DNA of 64,000 nucleotides from Pararge aegeria. Its lineage: Eukaryota; Arthropoda; Insecta; Lepidoptera; Nymphalidae. Shown one piece after another: positions 1-10,390 of the stretch (position 1 is its first letter; each line of letters opens with the position of its first letter). The notes beneath the pieces were generated by a model. The model was not told the DNA's origin and made no database searches. It saw nothing but the letters and a program-made list of their open reading frames with translations. The DNA lies in assembly GCF_905163445.1 (NCBI RefSeq), contig NC_053180.1, forward strand, positions 20,094,701 through 20,158,700, given 5' to 3'. The translations under genes were made by a program, and so were the position numbers.

Positions 1-365
1 AAATTAACAAAATTTTAAAATAATCCTATTTTCATCGGGCAAAAAGGCTAAAAACATTATATATTCTCGGGCTAGAATCTCTTCATTACTCTGCATACTC
101 CTCGGCAGTTTTTAATTACTCTTACTCGCCCGAATAACTCGTTTTAAATGCCTAGTCATTCGGCTAAGCACGAGTCAGATAGAATGTTACTGGATAAAAT
201 ACAAAGCTACCAGTTAATTAAGGTAGTAATTCAATAAGAGCTATCTTAGTGAGTCTTTTATTATTTAATCAGCTAATCAGCTGCCATAATATTGTTTGTT
301 TTTTTTTATTTGTTTTAAATAATAAAGCAAAATAGTACTTCTTTCTTTATGCATACATTGGACCG
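1..365. other. AT-rich flank, no gene seen
   Basis: No exon, repeat unit or RNA gene could be recognised. As INCENP is already in progress at 1029, this is probably intron of that gene, but that is inference. Confidence 0.4.
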
Positions 366-831
366 AGACGAACTAAACTTGCATAAAAGACACTTGCAAC
401 CTTTACACGACACGTACTAAACATGCATAAAATACATTGCGACCAGTATACGAAACGTACTAAACTTGCATAAACGACACTCGCGACCTGTATACGAGAC
501 GTACTAAACTTGCATAAATGACACATGCGACCTGTATACGAGACGTACTAAACCTGCATAAACGACACTTGCGACCTGTATACCAGACGTACTAAACTTG
601 CACATACTCGTAAGACAAATGCGATCTGTATACGACACGCACAAAACTTGAATATGAGACACTTACGACCTGTATACGAGACGTACGAAACATGCATATG
701 AGACACTTGCAACCTTTTTACGACACGAACTAAACTTGCATAAAAGACACTTGCAACTTGTATAGAAGATGTAATAAACTTGCATAAACGACACTTGCGA
801 CCTGTATACGAGACGTACTATACTTGCATAA
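366..831. repeat. 44-bp minisatellite, about 10.5 copies
   Basis: Tandem units of about 44 bp, each carrying variants of 'gtactaaacttgcataa', 'gacacttgcgacc' and 'tgtatacgagac'. Most units are 43-44 bp; one near 590-640 is longer. Units differ by several substitutions, so the array is not freshly expanded. It ends exactly where an inverted fragment of an INCENP exon begins. Confidence 0.9.
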
Positions 832-906
832 ACTCCGTTAGGAAGAACAACTGTCTGGTCTAAATCCTTTGATATCGTCACAGTCGCATCTAGTTGATCT
901 ACAACT
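829..906 (-). pseudogene. Inverted copy of part of an INCENP exon
   Basis: Read on the minus strand, these 78 bases match 2069-2146 of the large INCENP exon with 6 differences by my count (about 92%). The minus-strand reading keeps the peptide TISKDLDQTVVLPNGVY. It lies upstream of the first exon seen and in the wrong orientation, so it cannot be part of the INCENP mRNA. It is a duplicated fragment, not a gene. Confidence 0.9.
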
Positions 907-1028
907 CTACGGGTTTATTTTCTAAAGAAGAAACTGATTCACAACATGTGTTTTTTTTTCAGTTATTTCAAATTATTAATATCACAAATTACAGAACCTC
1001 CATAATAATTCTCATACCTTGTTTTTAG

Positions 1029-4000
1029 CTTCGCCAGCTGAGAAACCCAGACCCAAACGTACTAGGCGGGCGCAAAAGGCTGCGTGAGTATAGTTATTTA
1101 AAAGATATGTACACTTTTTTCCAATACAAGTTAGCCCTTGACTGCAATCTCACGATGATAATGCAGTCTAGGATGGTAACGAACTAACCTGTTAGGGGTA
1201 TGGCAGTGTTATTAAAGCTATGCCCCTAATCGGTTTCTACGCGACATCGGACCAGCAAAATATAATTTTTCAGTTGTTCTTTTTCACACATCATCATTTT
1301 TACAACGTGAAGGGGTAAGGCCGTTATCCACCACGCTGGCTCAGTGCGGATTGGTAGACTGTATACACCTTTGAGAACATTATGTAGAACTTTCAGGCAT
1401 GCAGGTTTCCTTACGATGTTTTCCCTTCACTGTTGAAGCAAGTGATATTTTAATTACTTAAAATGCACATAACTCAGAAAAGTTAGAGTTGCCTGCTGGG
1501 ATTCGAACTCACCCAACGAAAGTGGAGTCGAGCTCGTACCTAATGCGTTATCACCGCTTTTAACTATTACCAAATTTACACTATTTACTATATATTAAAT
1601 AAACATTCCATATATTTCCATTAACAGGGAAAAGGAAGCGGAAAAAGTACCTGAACCTACCCAAACAGAGGTTATATCACCCAAGGACGAGCGAATATCG
1701 CAACCGGAAATGAAATCACCTTTATTGCCAGTAAAAAGTACAAAACATAAAACTAACACAGAAAAGACTAAACTACAAGAACCTACTAATGTTCCACAAA
1801 ATAATGTTACAAAAATATTAAATAATAACTATGACTCATTAGACGTTGAAAAAATACAAACTAAAAATGCAAAGGACCACAGACATTATGAAGACGACAC
1901 TGCAAAATATATAGAGACGCATGCAAAGACCGAAAATCAAAAGACAAAGAATAAAACGAATAATCAAGATGTGAAAGAATTAAATGCCAAAAATCAGACT
2001 AACTCAAGTAAGAAAGAGACAATATCAAATGAAGATGTCACAGATAATGTAGAGTTGGATAAAATGAAAGTTGCAGAGCAACTAGACGCGACTGTGACGA
2101 TATCAAAGGATTTGGACCAAACGGTTGTTCTTCCTAACGGAGTTTACAATCATGCTCCTATCACGCCTAAGACTGTGGTAAGGATGATTATATTTTTAAA
2201 TAAAGCTTACTGAACTTCTTTCTGAAGTGTCTTCAATTTTCATTCTTCGAAATGTTGCATAAAGCCCGTTTTCACTAACGTCGAATAAGGCAATGTCTTA
2301 GTAAGTAACGACCGGCCCAAAACAAACTTAGCCGAATATTCTTTTTTGTTATCACCATCTCACAAGGTCATTTAAAATTATTAGAAGAGCTACCTCGTAA
2401 GAGCAATAATTCACACCCAAGCTTCGTTAACGACGACTACGACTTTTCTATAAGCTTACTTTTTAAGAGACATCTCCAAGATGTGAATGGGTAGTTTGTT
2501 GTAAAATTGTATGCAATTTCCTTTGAATGAATTATGAATTTTATGTAACCTAGTATATTGCACTGCAAGTTTGTTCTTACTACTAACTAATGTTCAAACT
2601 ATTAAAGTTACATTTTTTCTTATAGCTTTAAAGCAAGTGATATTGAAATGGCTTAAATTACAAACTTAATAAATAATTATCGTTTATTTTTTTTAATATA
2701 AAAACGCTTTAAACCGTCACCTAATTTGTATTCCAGCGCGCAATGAACGAGACAGTTGTCCTAGAGCATGGTCGTGAGACGATTGTCCTGGACAAACAAC
2801 ACGCACTCATGAACTCCACTGTCGTACTTGACAAAGGTAAGCTGTATTTCACATGAGATAATGTTATTTTTGTTTATTTATATCAGCAAATAGCTTTTGC
2901 CCGCGACTTCCGATATTGTTTTTAAAGCATCCCATAGGTAAGAAAATCTCACACTTGGTACCCCGATATTATGGTTGTCACTGCGTAAATTTTTTTAAAG
3001 ACTGAAATCACCTTTATTGCCAGTAAAAAGTACAAAACATAAAACTAACACAGAAAAGACTAAACTACAAGAACCTACGAATGTTCCACAAAATAATGTT
3101 ACAAAAATACTAAACAATAACTATGACTCATTAGACGTTGAAAAAATACAAAATAAAAATGCAAAGAACGACCACAGACATTATGAAGACGACACTGCAA
3201 AATATGCGCAGTTATTTCTGTTAAAGTGGTGGTCTCACGAAAAGTTATAAAACGTTTTCCATTACTATGAATACTGTTATACTGATTAACTGAGTCACAG
3301 TATTCTCTCTAACTACTCTTCTATTATAAGAAATTGAATTAATTGTGATTTTGTTTTGTTCCAGTGGACACAAAGGCGACAAATCTGACGGACGACAATT
3401 CCCTAATAACGGACGACAGTGATGTAGCGGAAAATACGCCGCCCAAGAAACCACCTGTGATGCAGCCCACGTAAGTTTTGACGACTACGATTTAACTGAC
3501 TTTTAAAAAGTTGAGTTCTCAATTCTACTTCCAAGGTACCTCAATTTTTTTAACCTGTAATTTAGAGAGCGATTAGAGCGATCTTATCCTAGTGTGTCAG
3601 ACTTCACCCTCCCTTTCGAGGTAACCAAGTTGCGCAATGTTGCTCCAGCCCGTAGAAGGCGAACGGTTAAAAAATAGTTAATGACACGTATCTTCAAATG
3701 AAAAAAATATTTTTATATTTTCCAAATATACATAACACTAAAAAGCAACGTAAAAATGGTTTCTCTTATATAGATTTTGTTTTTTATTTATTCAGAATAT
3801 TGGTAAATAATAATTATAATGGATCAATTGTATGTAGTAGCTACCACGCATTCGATTTCATTGGTTAGGATTGTCCTTGGAGAGCACGTCAATGAATGTC
3901 GTTTCAGATAGACATTTCACATGATAATAAAATCAGTTTTATATTTTTTCTAGGTCTGCCGTCAAGGAAAAAGTACAACAGTTCGAAGAAATGGCTTCAA

Positions 4001-7000
4001 GGGTTACGAGAACAAAAACGCGGGCGATGGCAAAGAAGGTAAAAAAATAAAATATGGCTTATTATCCTACTCAAAGACATGCCAAGTGGTAAATGTTCAG
4101 GTACAATGTCGCGTAGAAGCCGTTTAGGTGCATGGATTTATTATAATTGCTATACCTCTAACAGACTTGCCCGCTTTCACGCCTAATATAAAATAAAAAA
4201 GTTCTGTTATTTGAAACTACACCTAATTCACGAAGTTTAGAAAACCTGGTAGTAAGCCATCTAACATAGTAGATTTTGCAAAAACTTTGATAAATAAATT
4301 CTGCCACACTATTCAAAAGATAATATATTGGTTTTCTCTCAGGATGAACCACCAGAAGAGCAAACCCCTCCTGATAAGGTGTCCAAAGTGATACTGTCCA
4401 GTGAAACCCTCACTAAGATGAACAGTATGATATTTAACGGAAAACCGCCATTGGTAAGTAACAAATGTTTTATGCCTAACTAACAGCAAACCGTGTTTCG
4501 GGCATTCGATTAACTACAGCAACCGTTATTTTATTAAATATGTAATTAAATACCAGAAAAAAACAGAATTACTCCCTAAATATAGACAAAAAAGAACAGA
4601 ATTAAATCCTTTAATAGAATTCATGCAAAACTGTTCCTTGGATTGGTCATCTTTCACGCAGCAACATAAATAAATATATATACTACGACAATATACACAT
4701 CACCATCTAGCCACAAAGTGAGATAGCTTGTGTTAGGGGTACTAAGGCGACTGTTGAATTTTTTTATAAATAATATAAATTAATAATTATATTATACAAC
4801 TACTTTTTTTTTTTTTAATTTTTAAATTAACAATGTTATTTTTTAATTTATTTGGTATATTTTTACGATTGCTTTATATGGTGGTGTTACTACCATATTT
4901 CGGTCAAACAGAACAAAGTCCTAATTGGACTGATGATGCTAATTAGGATTTAGTTCTGATGATATAACTCTACTTTTAGGTATCAAAATCAGCCTCCAAA
5001 CCACAAGCTAACGTCGTGTCTTCAGCAAAACCTCTAATCACCGCGTCCGCGTCCAAACTGAGCGGCATCAATAAGGCGCGCGAGGCTGACGAGCTGCGGA
5101 GAGAGAGAGAAGACGCCAGAAAGAAGAAGGAAGCCATCCTTGAAGCTAAGCGGGAGCAGCAGAAGAAGTAAGACTTAGAACTGTAACCAGAAACCGCTTT
5201 GTTATTATTTCTATCCAGCAATATCTCTGGGATACACGTAGTTCAATCACATCTGATCTGATCCCACTTCTGATTGTCATTTTTCTCTAGCCTCGATATA
5301 AGATTTGGTGGAGGTCGTGGTATCTCTCGGTCATCTAAATATCATACTATTATAACCTTATGTCGCTTTAGAGCTACAAGTAATATACTTCAGAATTGAT
5401 TTACAAATGTTCTGCCTAAAGCAGTAGCTGTAGAGCTGTGGTCAAATTTGAGCTTTAGGATAAAACCGATGAGTTCCATTTTACTCTGACGTTCCAGCTT
5501 TAGAAACCTCGTGTAGACTGCTAGCGTAATCCTCTCGTAAGTAATAAGAAGGGCATAATTCTAGCAAGGACAAGCGAGTTCTCTTAACATAAAATGTGTC
5601 AATGTAATCGCTATGTAGCGATATGGCCACCAAATTTTACTCTCTTGATATGTATTTATATCTCTGTAATTACCTTTTTCTTTGGTGTACAATAAAAGTG
5701 TATTCATTCATTCATTCATTCAAAATGTGTTTTAGAAAACGCGAAGAGAAAATGGCGGCCGCGGCGGCGGCTAGAGAAGCCGCAGAAAAAGAGAGGCGCG
5801 CGGCCATGGAGGCGGCGGCGCGAGACCGCATGGAGAAACAGGCGCACGCCGACCTCGGCAAGCTTGAACGGCTCAAGGAGGCCGAGAGGGTGCGTATCGA
5901 CACTTACATGGCTCTGCTTACACTGTGTAGGTATATAGGAATAAACAAAAAAAATATTCAGACAGATTGCCCTATTAGACGTGCAGTCTATACTACTATA
6001 CTAATATTATAAAGAGGCAAGATTTTGTGGTTTATTTGTAATGGACAAAACTTTGAAACTACTGAATTTTATCGAGAAGTAATAAGCATGTCTAATTACA
6101 ATAATGATTAGATTTCAGCCTGAACTAATATTATTTGTATGGCAAGCTAAAATAATACGTGCTATAACATACATGCTGTTAGATCGTCATACGTACATTA
6201 TATGGACAGCAATTTTGGTTCGCGAATCCGTATACCTATTTCTTATGAATAAACCATACATTTTAGGTCGAAATTAATTGAACAATTGGAAGATCAGTTT
6301 CAAGCGTCATTAGATATTAATAACCGTGATATTCGCCAAACAGGCCAGCATTGGCCAGCGCAATGCAACGGTGCCAGCAGCGTCTTGAGTATGGGGCAAA
6401 AGTACCGTGAATAGCATGCAGGGTAAAGACCAATGATATTTTCCAGAATTACCAACCAATTATATCTTTATTGTGGGGACTTGAAGTTTGGGAGGTTTTT
6501 AAAACAATTGCCAATATATAAAATATCATCTGTAACAGGGCTGTTTGCCGAGTTGTGACGGCACATCAAAATACAGTTGTCATCAACCCTCCTCTTCACG
6601 CGATTGTCGTACGAGATGACTGAGCTATAGTAGTATAACGGAGAACGGGCAGCAGTGTCTTCTGTGCTACTCCTACGATCTACTTCGATCACAAACCCTA
6701 CCTACAGTCCAGCAGTGGACTGTTAAAAGTTGGACTATTGATGAGGTCCGTTGGATATTGCGCAGAAATCACTAAATATATATAAAAAAAAATTGTACAG
6801 AAACGGCAAGAAACCGCGCGCAAAGTGGCAGAGACGGAAGAGAGGCGGAAGGCAGAGGAGCAAGCGAGACAACAGAGGCTGGTGGACGAACAGAGACGAG
6901 CCGAAGCGATGCGCCGGAAACAGCTCGAAGAGGCAGAAGCGTGAGTAGACTTCTTTAACCTGGACCTTAATAGATTCGCGCGATCGAAATCCTAACACCC

Positions 7001-9982
7001 AGATAAATTTAACAAAAAAAATCCTGTGCAATTTATTCACACACGGCAGAAGTGTAGCCTACGAGAGATTGAGGTGGATGTAGAGTATCAGAACTATTAG
7101 GATAAATTCAAGGTTTATTATTTAGTTTCCATGACAACTAGAATAGGTAAGAAAATGTATAATGTTTTCTATCTCACTCTCTGTCCTGTACATCTATGGG
7201 CTTATTTTTCGTTTCATCGAATTTGAAATCACAACGTTTCTAAAGAAGTTTCACTTCAACAAAAATTGCGTTGTACACGTGATAAAAATTAAACTTCTGA
7301 AAACATAAAATGTATGAACTTGGGATTACTCAATTCGGAAGTCTAACAAAAGGATATTCCAAAACGGCGGCCGATTTGCGCAGTGAGCAGCGACCCTGCT
7401 TACTGAGTCGCAAGTCTGTGGGTTCGATTCCTACAACTGGAAAATGTGTGTATGATAAACATGATTGGTTTTTAGTGCTGGTGTTTATATGTATATTATA
7501 AGTTTTTATGTCTATTATTCATAAAATATATTCATCAGATATCCCATTACCCTTAACGCAAGCTACGCTTACTTTCGGGCTGGGTGGCGATGTGTTTAGT
7601 TGACGTAGTGTATATATTTATTTATAAAACATTGCATAGCGGCTAAAAATTTAATGTTTATTGCAGATTAAAAAAAGAAGCGGCCATGATGCAGAAAGAC
7701 ATCGAGAGGAAACAAAAAGAATTTATGGAGAGGCAGAGAATGAAACAGAGAATGGAGGGAGATAAAAGTATGTTTTTTATTTCAATAAGATTCTACATTG
7801 GGTGCTACTTTTTATTCAGCAGAATGCTGCTTAAGGTACTGTACTAATCGTAGTTTTTGTTCTAGTTTTGACCCCTCTCAAATCCGGGTCCCCGTACGCA
7901 CCCATGGAGCCAGTGTACATGCTTGATGGCTTCCAATACCTCAACTCCGATGAGGACGAAGACGAAGATACGCCAGCGATACCCACGCCTGCATGGTCAA
8001 CTTCCGAGGTACGTAATATGAATGAAAATTATCGTGTTTAAGTATACTTTTACGCAATATTCCCTATCAAAATCCTATCACAGTGCGTCGCGTCACCCGC
8101 GTGCGTGCGCACTCTATTACTTCGTAACAAACAACTCTACGCACATAACGAAGCAATTCTTAATGAATAAAAGTTGTTACGCATCTCATAGATAAGATGC
8201 GACATTAATTTGACATAATTTTAACTATTACACAAACATGATTTGCATGCTGTAAAGCGGAATTTGGTTGAGAGCTAGCCATAATATTTAGGACCTGTAT
8301 ACTAACCCAAATTTGCAAAGAAACAAATAAAAAACATTTTATAAATTTAATTTTCTAATTTTAAATTAAATAAATTTGATATAATTTTAAATTAAATAAA
8401 TTTGATATAATTTTAAATTAAATAAATTTGATATAATTTTAAATTAAATAAATTTGATAACTTTAAATTAAATTTATAAAATTTATATTTCCTCCAAATG
8501 TAGGTAAGAACACTATTATTATTTTTTTTGTGTCTTTGTAAATTTGGTAAAGTTATCAAATTTATTTAATTTAAAATTATATCAAATTTATTTAATTTAA
8601 AATTAGAAAAAAGCAATTTGTCATATTTGTTTCAAAGTCTACCTGTAGTCTACCTGTAATATGGACAACAAAGTAGATCGAAACTACAATAGATGGCGCT
8701 ACAGTCGTTTAAGTTTGATATAAATGCACTAATTTCGGCATCGGCAGCAGAAAAGCCGAGAGAGAGATTGACAGAGAGTCGCTGGTTCAAATCCTTGTCG
8801 GTTTCGAAAATTTTCAAGTTTTAAACCTTTAAATTTATAAAATAACTAAACAAAATACAATTCTGACTTCCCATAACCTTTTTTTGTCAGTGATTGCTTA
8901 GCATTTTATGTCCATACTAAATTATTTAATAATCTAGATTGTCTATGCCTATGAATGAAAGCAGTAAAATAAAGGCCTCATCTTCTTCTTCTTTTGATTT
9001 ATGGCTTTTCGTAGTGCCAAAACAGCACAATGTACTTTGCCAGTGTCAAGTAGCTTGGAAAAGGATAAAGGCCTCATATAAGCCAACGAAATTTCGGCGC
9101 GAAGGTACTCATTATCTATGTCACTATCGGTCGGTTGCTACCACAGAATGTACCTGCCACAGTAACGTAATGCTTGTATACTCATTGTCCATACATTATT
9201 GAGTGAATTTCAAAACATTGTATTTATATTATGGAGGGTAGAGGTAAGGAGAGTCATCTGTGTATATGAAAAAGTGTCGTCAAAATGTATTAAATTAGGA
9301 TGGCGCCACATTTGCATCAGGGTAACTCTTAAAAGAAGCGCCAAATATAAATATTGTTAGAGTAAGAGGCTTGAAAAAAAATAATCAAGGAAGTATGGTT
9401 ATATTTACCACAATATTTTGTACAACGTAAGTTGTTGAAATTCTCAATAATTAACTACTTTAGTCGATAATGACATTACATTTTTTAACTCGGCATACTT
9501 CAATTCATCTACGATTGCTACATTCATACCATACCCTGTGCATCCACCAGCGCCATTGTGGAGGATTTTTGAACTGTTATTTAGCGCATACACTGGACAC
9601 TTTTTCAACTTTTCTCCCATATAAGATGACTCTCCTTACCTCTACCCTCCATAATTTATATCCTAATTGCTATAAAAGTATTAATAGTCGAGCAAAATTT
9701 TATAGAGATATTTATTGTAACGCAGGCCCGGCTTTTCCTCTGTGGTAGTACCGCCGCTGATAGCCGCGGTTGACCGTGTCACCCTGTTCGCAGATGCGGC
9801 GGCGCCAGCTGAGCGTGCAGGACCGCGTGGCCGGGGCGCTCGTGGGCGCGCTGTTCTCGGTGCGCGAGCACTCGCCCGACCTGCGCGACATCTTCCCCAA
9901 CATCGAGCGCGCGCGCCTCAAGCGCACGTCGTCCGCCGTGTGGCGCACGCCGCCCGCGCGCCTGCCCGTGCTGCGCGAGTGA
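1029..9982 (+). CDS. Incenp: Inner centromere protein INCENP, 3' part (12 exons)
   Basis: INCENP is the scaffold of the chromosomal passenger complex; its C-terminal IN-box binds and activates Aurora B at centromeres and the spindle midzone. Coding exons: 1029-1083, 1628-2177, 2737-2836, 3365-3470, 3954-4038, 4343-4453, 4980-5167, 5736-5889, 6801-6940, 7667-7767, 7866-8008, 9794-9982. Phases join without a break to give about 639 residues. Visible parts: a Lys/Asn-rich disordered segment, 'VKEKVQQFEEMASRVTRTK', a long Lys/Arg/Glu helix (exons 4980-7767) matching the single alpha-helix region, then the IN-box with 'AIPTPAW' and the Aurora target 'KRTSSAVW' near the end. The N-terminus (survivin/borealin binding) is outside the window. 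The last exon is very GC-rich compared with its surroundings. Identification rests on the IN-box and is strong; some internal exon edges could be off by a few bases. Confidence 0.94.
1115..1258 (-). repeat. SINE family C fragment
   Basis: Starts 'acaagttagcccttgactgcaa' and runs through 'ggtttctacgcgacatcg', matching the other family C copies (for example 37108-37405). The tRNA-like head is missing. Confidence 0.75.
1305..1560 (-). mobile_element. SINE family B, tRNA-derived
   Basis: Carries 'ccaccacgctgg', 'gagaacattatgtagaac', 'aggcatgcaggtttcc' and, at its right end, 'gggattcgaactc', which on the minus strand is a tRNA B-box. The A-box-like head 'agcggtgataacgca' is at the right end, so the element reads on the minus strand. 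It sits inside INCENP intron 1084-1627. Confidence 0.85.
2240..2470 (-). repeat. LINE 3'-end fragment
   Basis: Shares 'aaacttagccgaatattc', 'ttatcaccatctcaca' and 'cacccaagct' with 50790-51090 and, in the other orientation, with 55185-55660. It is a truncated non-LTR retroelement tail in INCENP intron 2178-2736. Confidence 0.7.
3003..3205 (+). pseudogene. Direct partial copy of the large INCENP exon, inside an intron
   Basis: Matches 1711-1910 over 203 bases with 4 substitutions and one 3-base insertion by my count (about 98%). It lies in the intron between exons 2737-2836 and 3365-3470. Splicing at the nearest upstream AG (at 3000) would meet TGA at 3003-3005 straight away from the phase left by the preceding exon, and no good donor follows, so it is read as a non-coding duplicate of the exon. 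The open frame 3017-3250 is a by-product of the copied sequence. Confidence 0.9.
4672..4765 (-). repeat. SINE family A tail fragment
   Basis: The 'actacgacaatatacacatc' and 'atctagccacaaagt' segments are the reverse complement of the 3' half of family A (compare 62820-62915). Confidence 0.7.
5590..5722 (+). mobile_element. LINE 3' tail ending in (ATTC)n, abutting an INCENP exon
   Basis: Contains 'cgctatgtagcgatatggcc' and 'gtgtacaataaaagtgtatt' followed by an ATTC microsatellite to 5722. Related tails occur at 36921-36975 and 48385-48495 (+) and at 38812-38945, 50210-50345 and 54594-54725 (-). Only 13 bases separate its end from the start of INCENP exon 5736. Confidence 0.8.
6585..6745 (+). 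repeat. LINE fragment
   Basis: 'gtacgagatgactgagctat' and 'ccagcagtggactg' resemble the degraded 3' coding end of a common lepidopteran non-LTR element ('cagcagtgggac' motif). It is in the INCENP intron just before exon 6801-6940. Confidence 0.55.
7365..7625 (+). mobile_element. SINE family A, tRNA-derived, near full length
   Basis: tRNA-like head with A-box region 'gatttgcgcagtgagcagcg' and B-box 'ggttcgattcc' at 7421-7431, then the body 'tattcatcagat', 'aagctacgcttactt' and an AT-rich tail. Related copies are at 58700-58955 and 62657-62915. The end of the tail is about 40 bases before INCENP exon 7667. Confidence 0.88.
8336..8610. repeat. AT-rich 27-bp tandem repeat with inverted arm
   Basis: About four units of 'aaattaaataaatttgat' plus 'ataatttt' between 8352 and 8470, then the reverse complement of two units at 8547-8606. 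The arms could fold into a long AT hairpin. It lies in the last INCENP intron. Confidence 0.85.
9229..9654. mobile_element. 426-bp MITE with 31-bp perfect terminal inverted repeats
   Basis: The first 31 bases (9229-9259, starting 'ttatggagggtagaggtaag') are the exact reverse complement of 9624-9654. The element is flanked by the direct repeat TTTATA (9223-9228 and 9655-9660), a 6-bp candidate target-site duplication. The inside has no long ORF; 'ggatggcgccac' and 'cagcgccattgtgg' suggest further internal pairing. It lies in the last INCENP intron. The superfamily is not assigned. Confidence 0.9.
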
Positions 9983-10390
9983 CGTCACGGTGAGTGCGCA
10001 CCGCCGCCCGCGCGACATCCCCACCAGCGAGTCGTCACCTCACCACCTGGTGCCCCACCATCAAATACCTCGGCCGCACAATAGAATATGAAGACCCGCA
10101 TCCGCGAGAGTCGCCACGCACACCCTTTGCACGATATTCAGGTCCCGACTTCCGCTGGGCACGAAGCTTGGGGTGTAAAAACATAAGTACGCCCCGTCCT
10201 TACTTATATCTATAACTAAGCTTTGATCCCCTTTCTGATTTGTTTTTTTTTTTTGCTTTTGCAGACAATTGGACACCACAGTACTCGCGTCGCGGGCGGC
10301 GAATTGTAAATACTGTTATGTTACTGTAATTAGTACTATGATCGTGAAGTATGTAGCCGTGACATTTAATAAACGTTTTACTATCGAGTT
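9983..10390 (+). other. INCENP 3' UTR with an intron and poly(A) signal
   Basis: Eight bases after the stop is a strong donor (GTGAGT at 9990), and a polypyrimidine-rich acceptor ends at 10264, giving a 3'-UTR intron of 275 bp. Because it is so close to the stop it would not be expected to trigger nonsense-mediated decay. AATAAA is at 10368-10373. Confidence 0.7.

Noticed and set aside
366..831. CRISPR-like regular repeat array
   Set aside because: Units are contiguous 44-bp minisatellite copies without unique spacers, in an animal genome.
3017..3250. Alternative INCENP exon or separate ORF
   Set aside because: It is a partial copy of exon 1628-2177; a stop follows the nearest AG in the required phase and no usable donor is seen.
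6735..7040. Minus-strand 101-codon ORF
   Set aside because: Antisense shadow of INCENP exon 6801-6940.
7365..7440. tRNA gene
   Set aside because: The A/B-box region belongs to a SINE head repeated at 58700 and 62657; it lacks a proper cloverleaf. The same applies to heads at 46865, 49696 and 59881.
9712..10024. Overlapping GC-rich ORFs on both strands
   Set aside because: Frame shadows of the last INCENP exon caused by high GC content.
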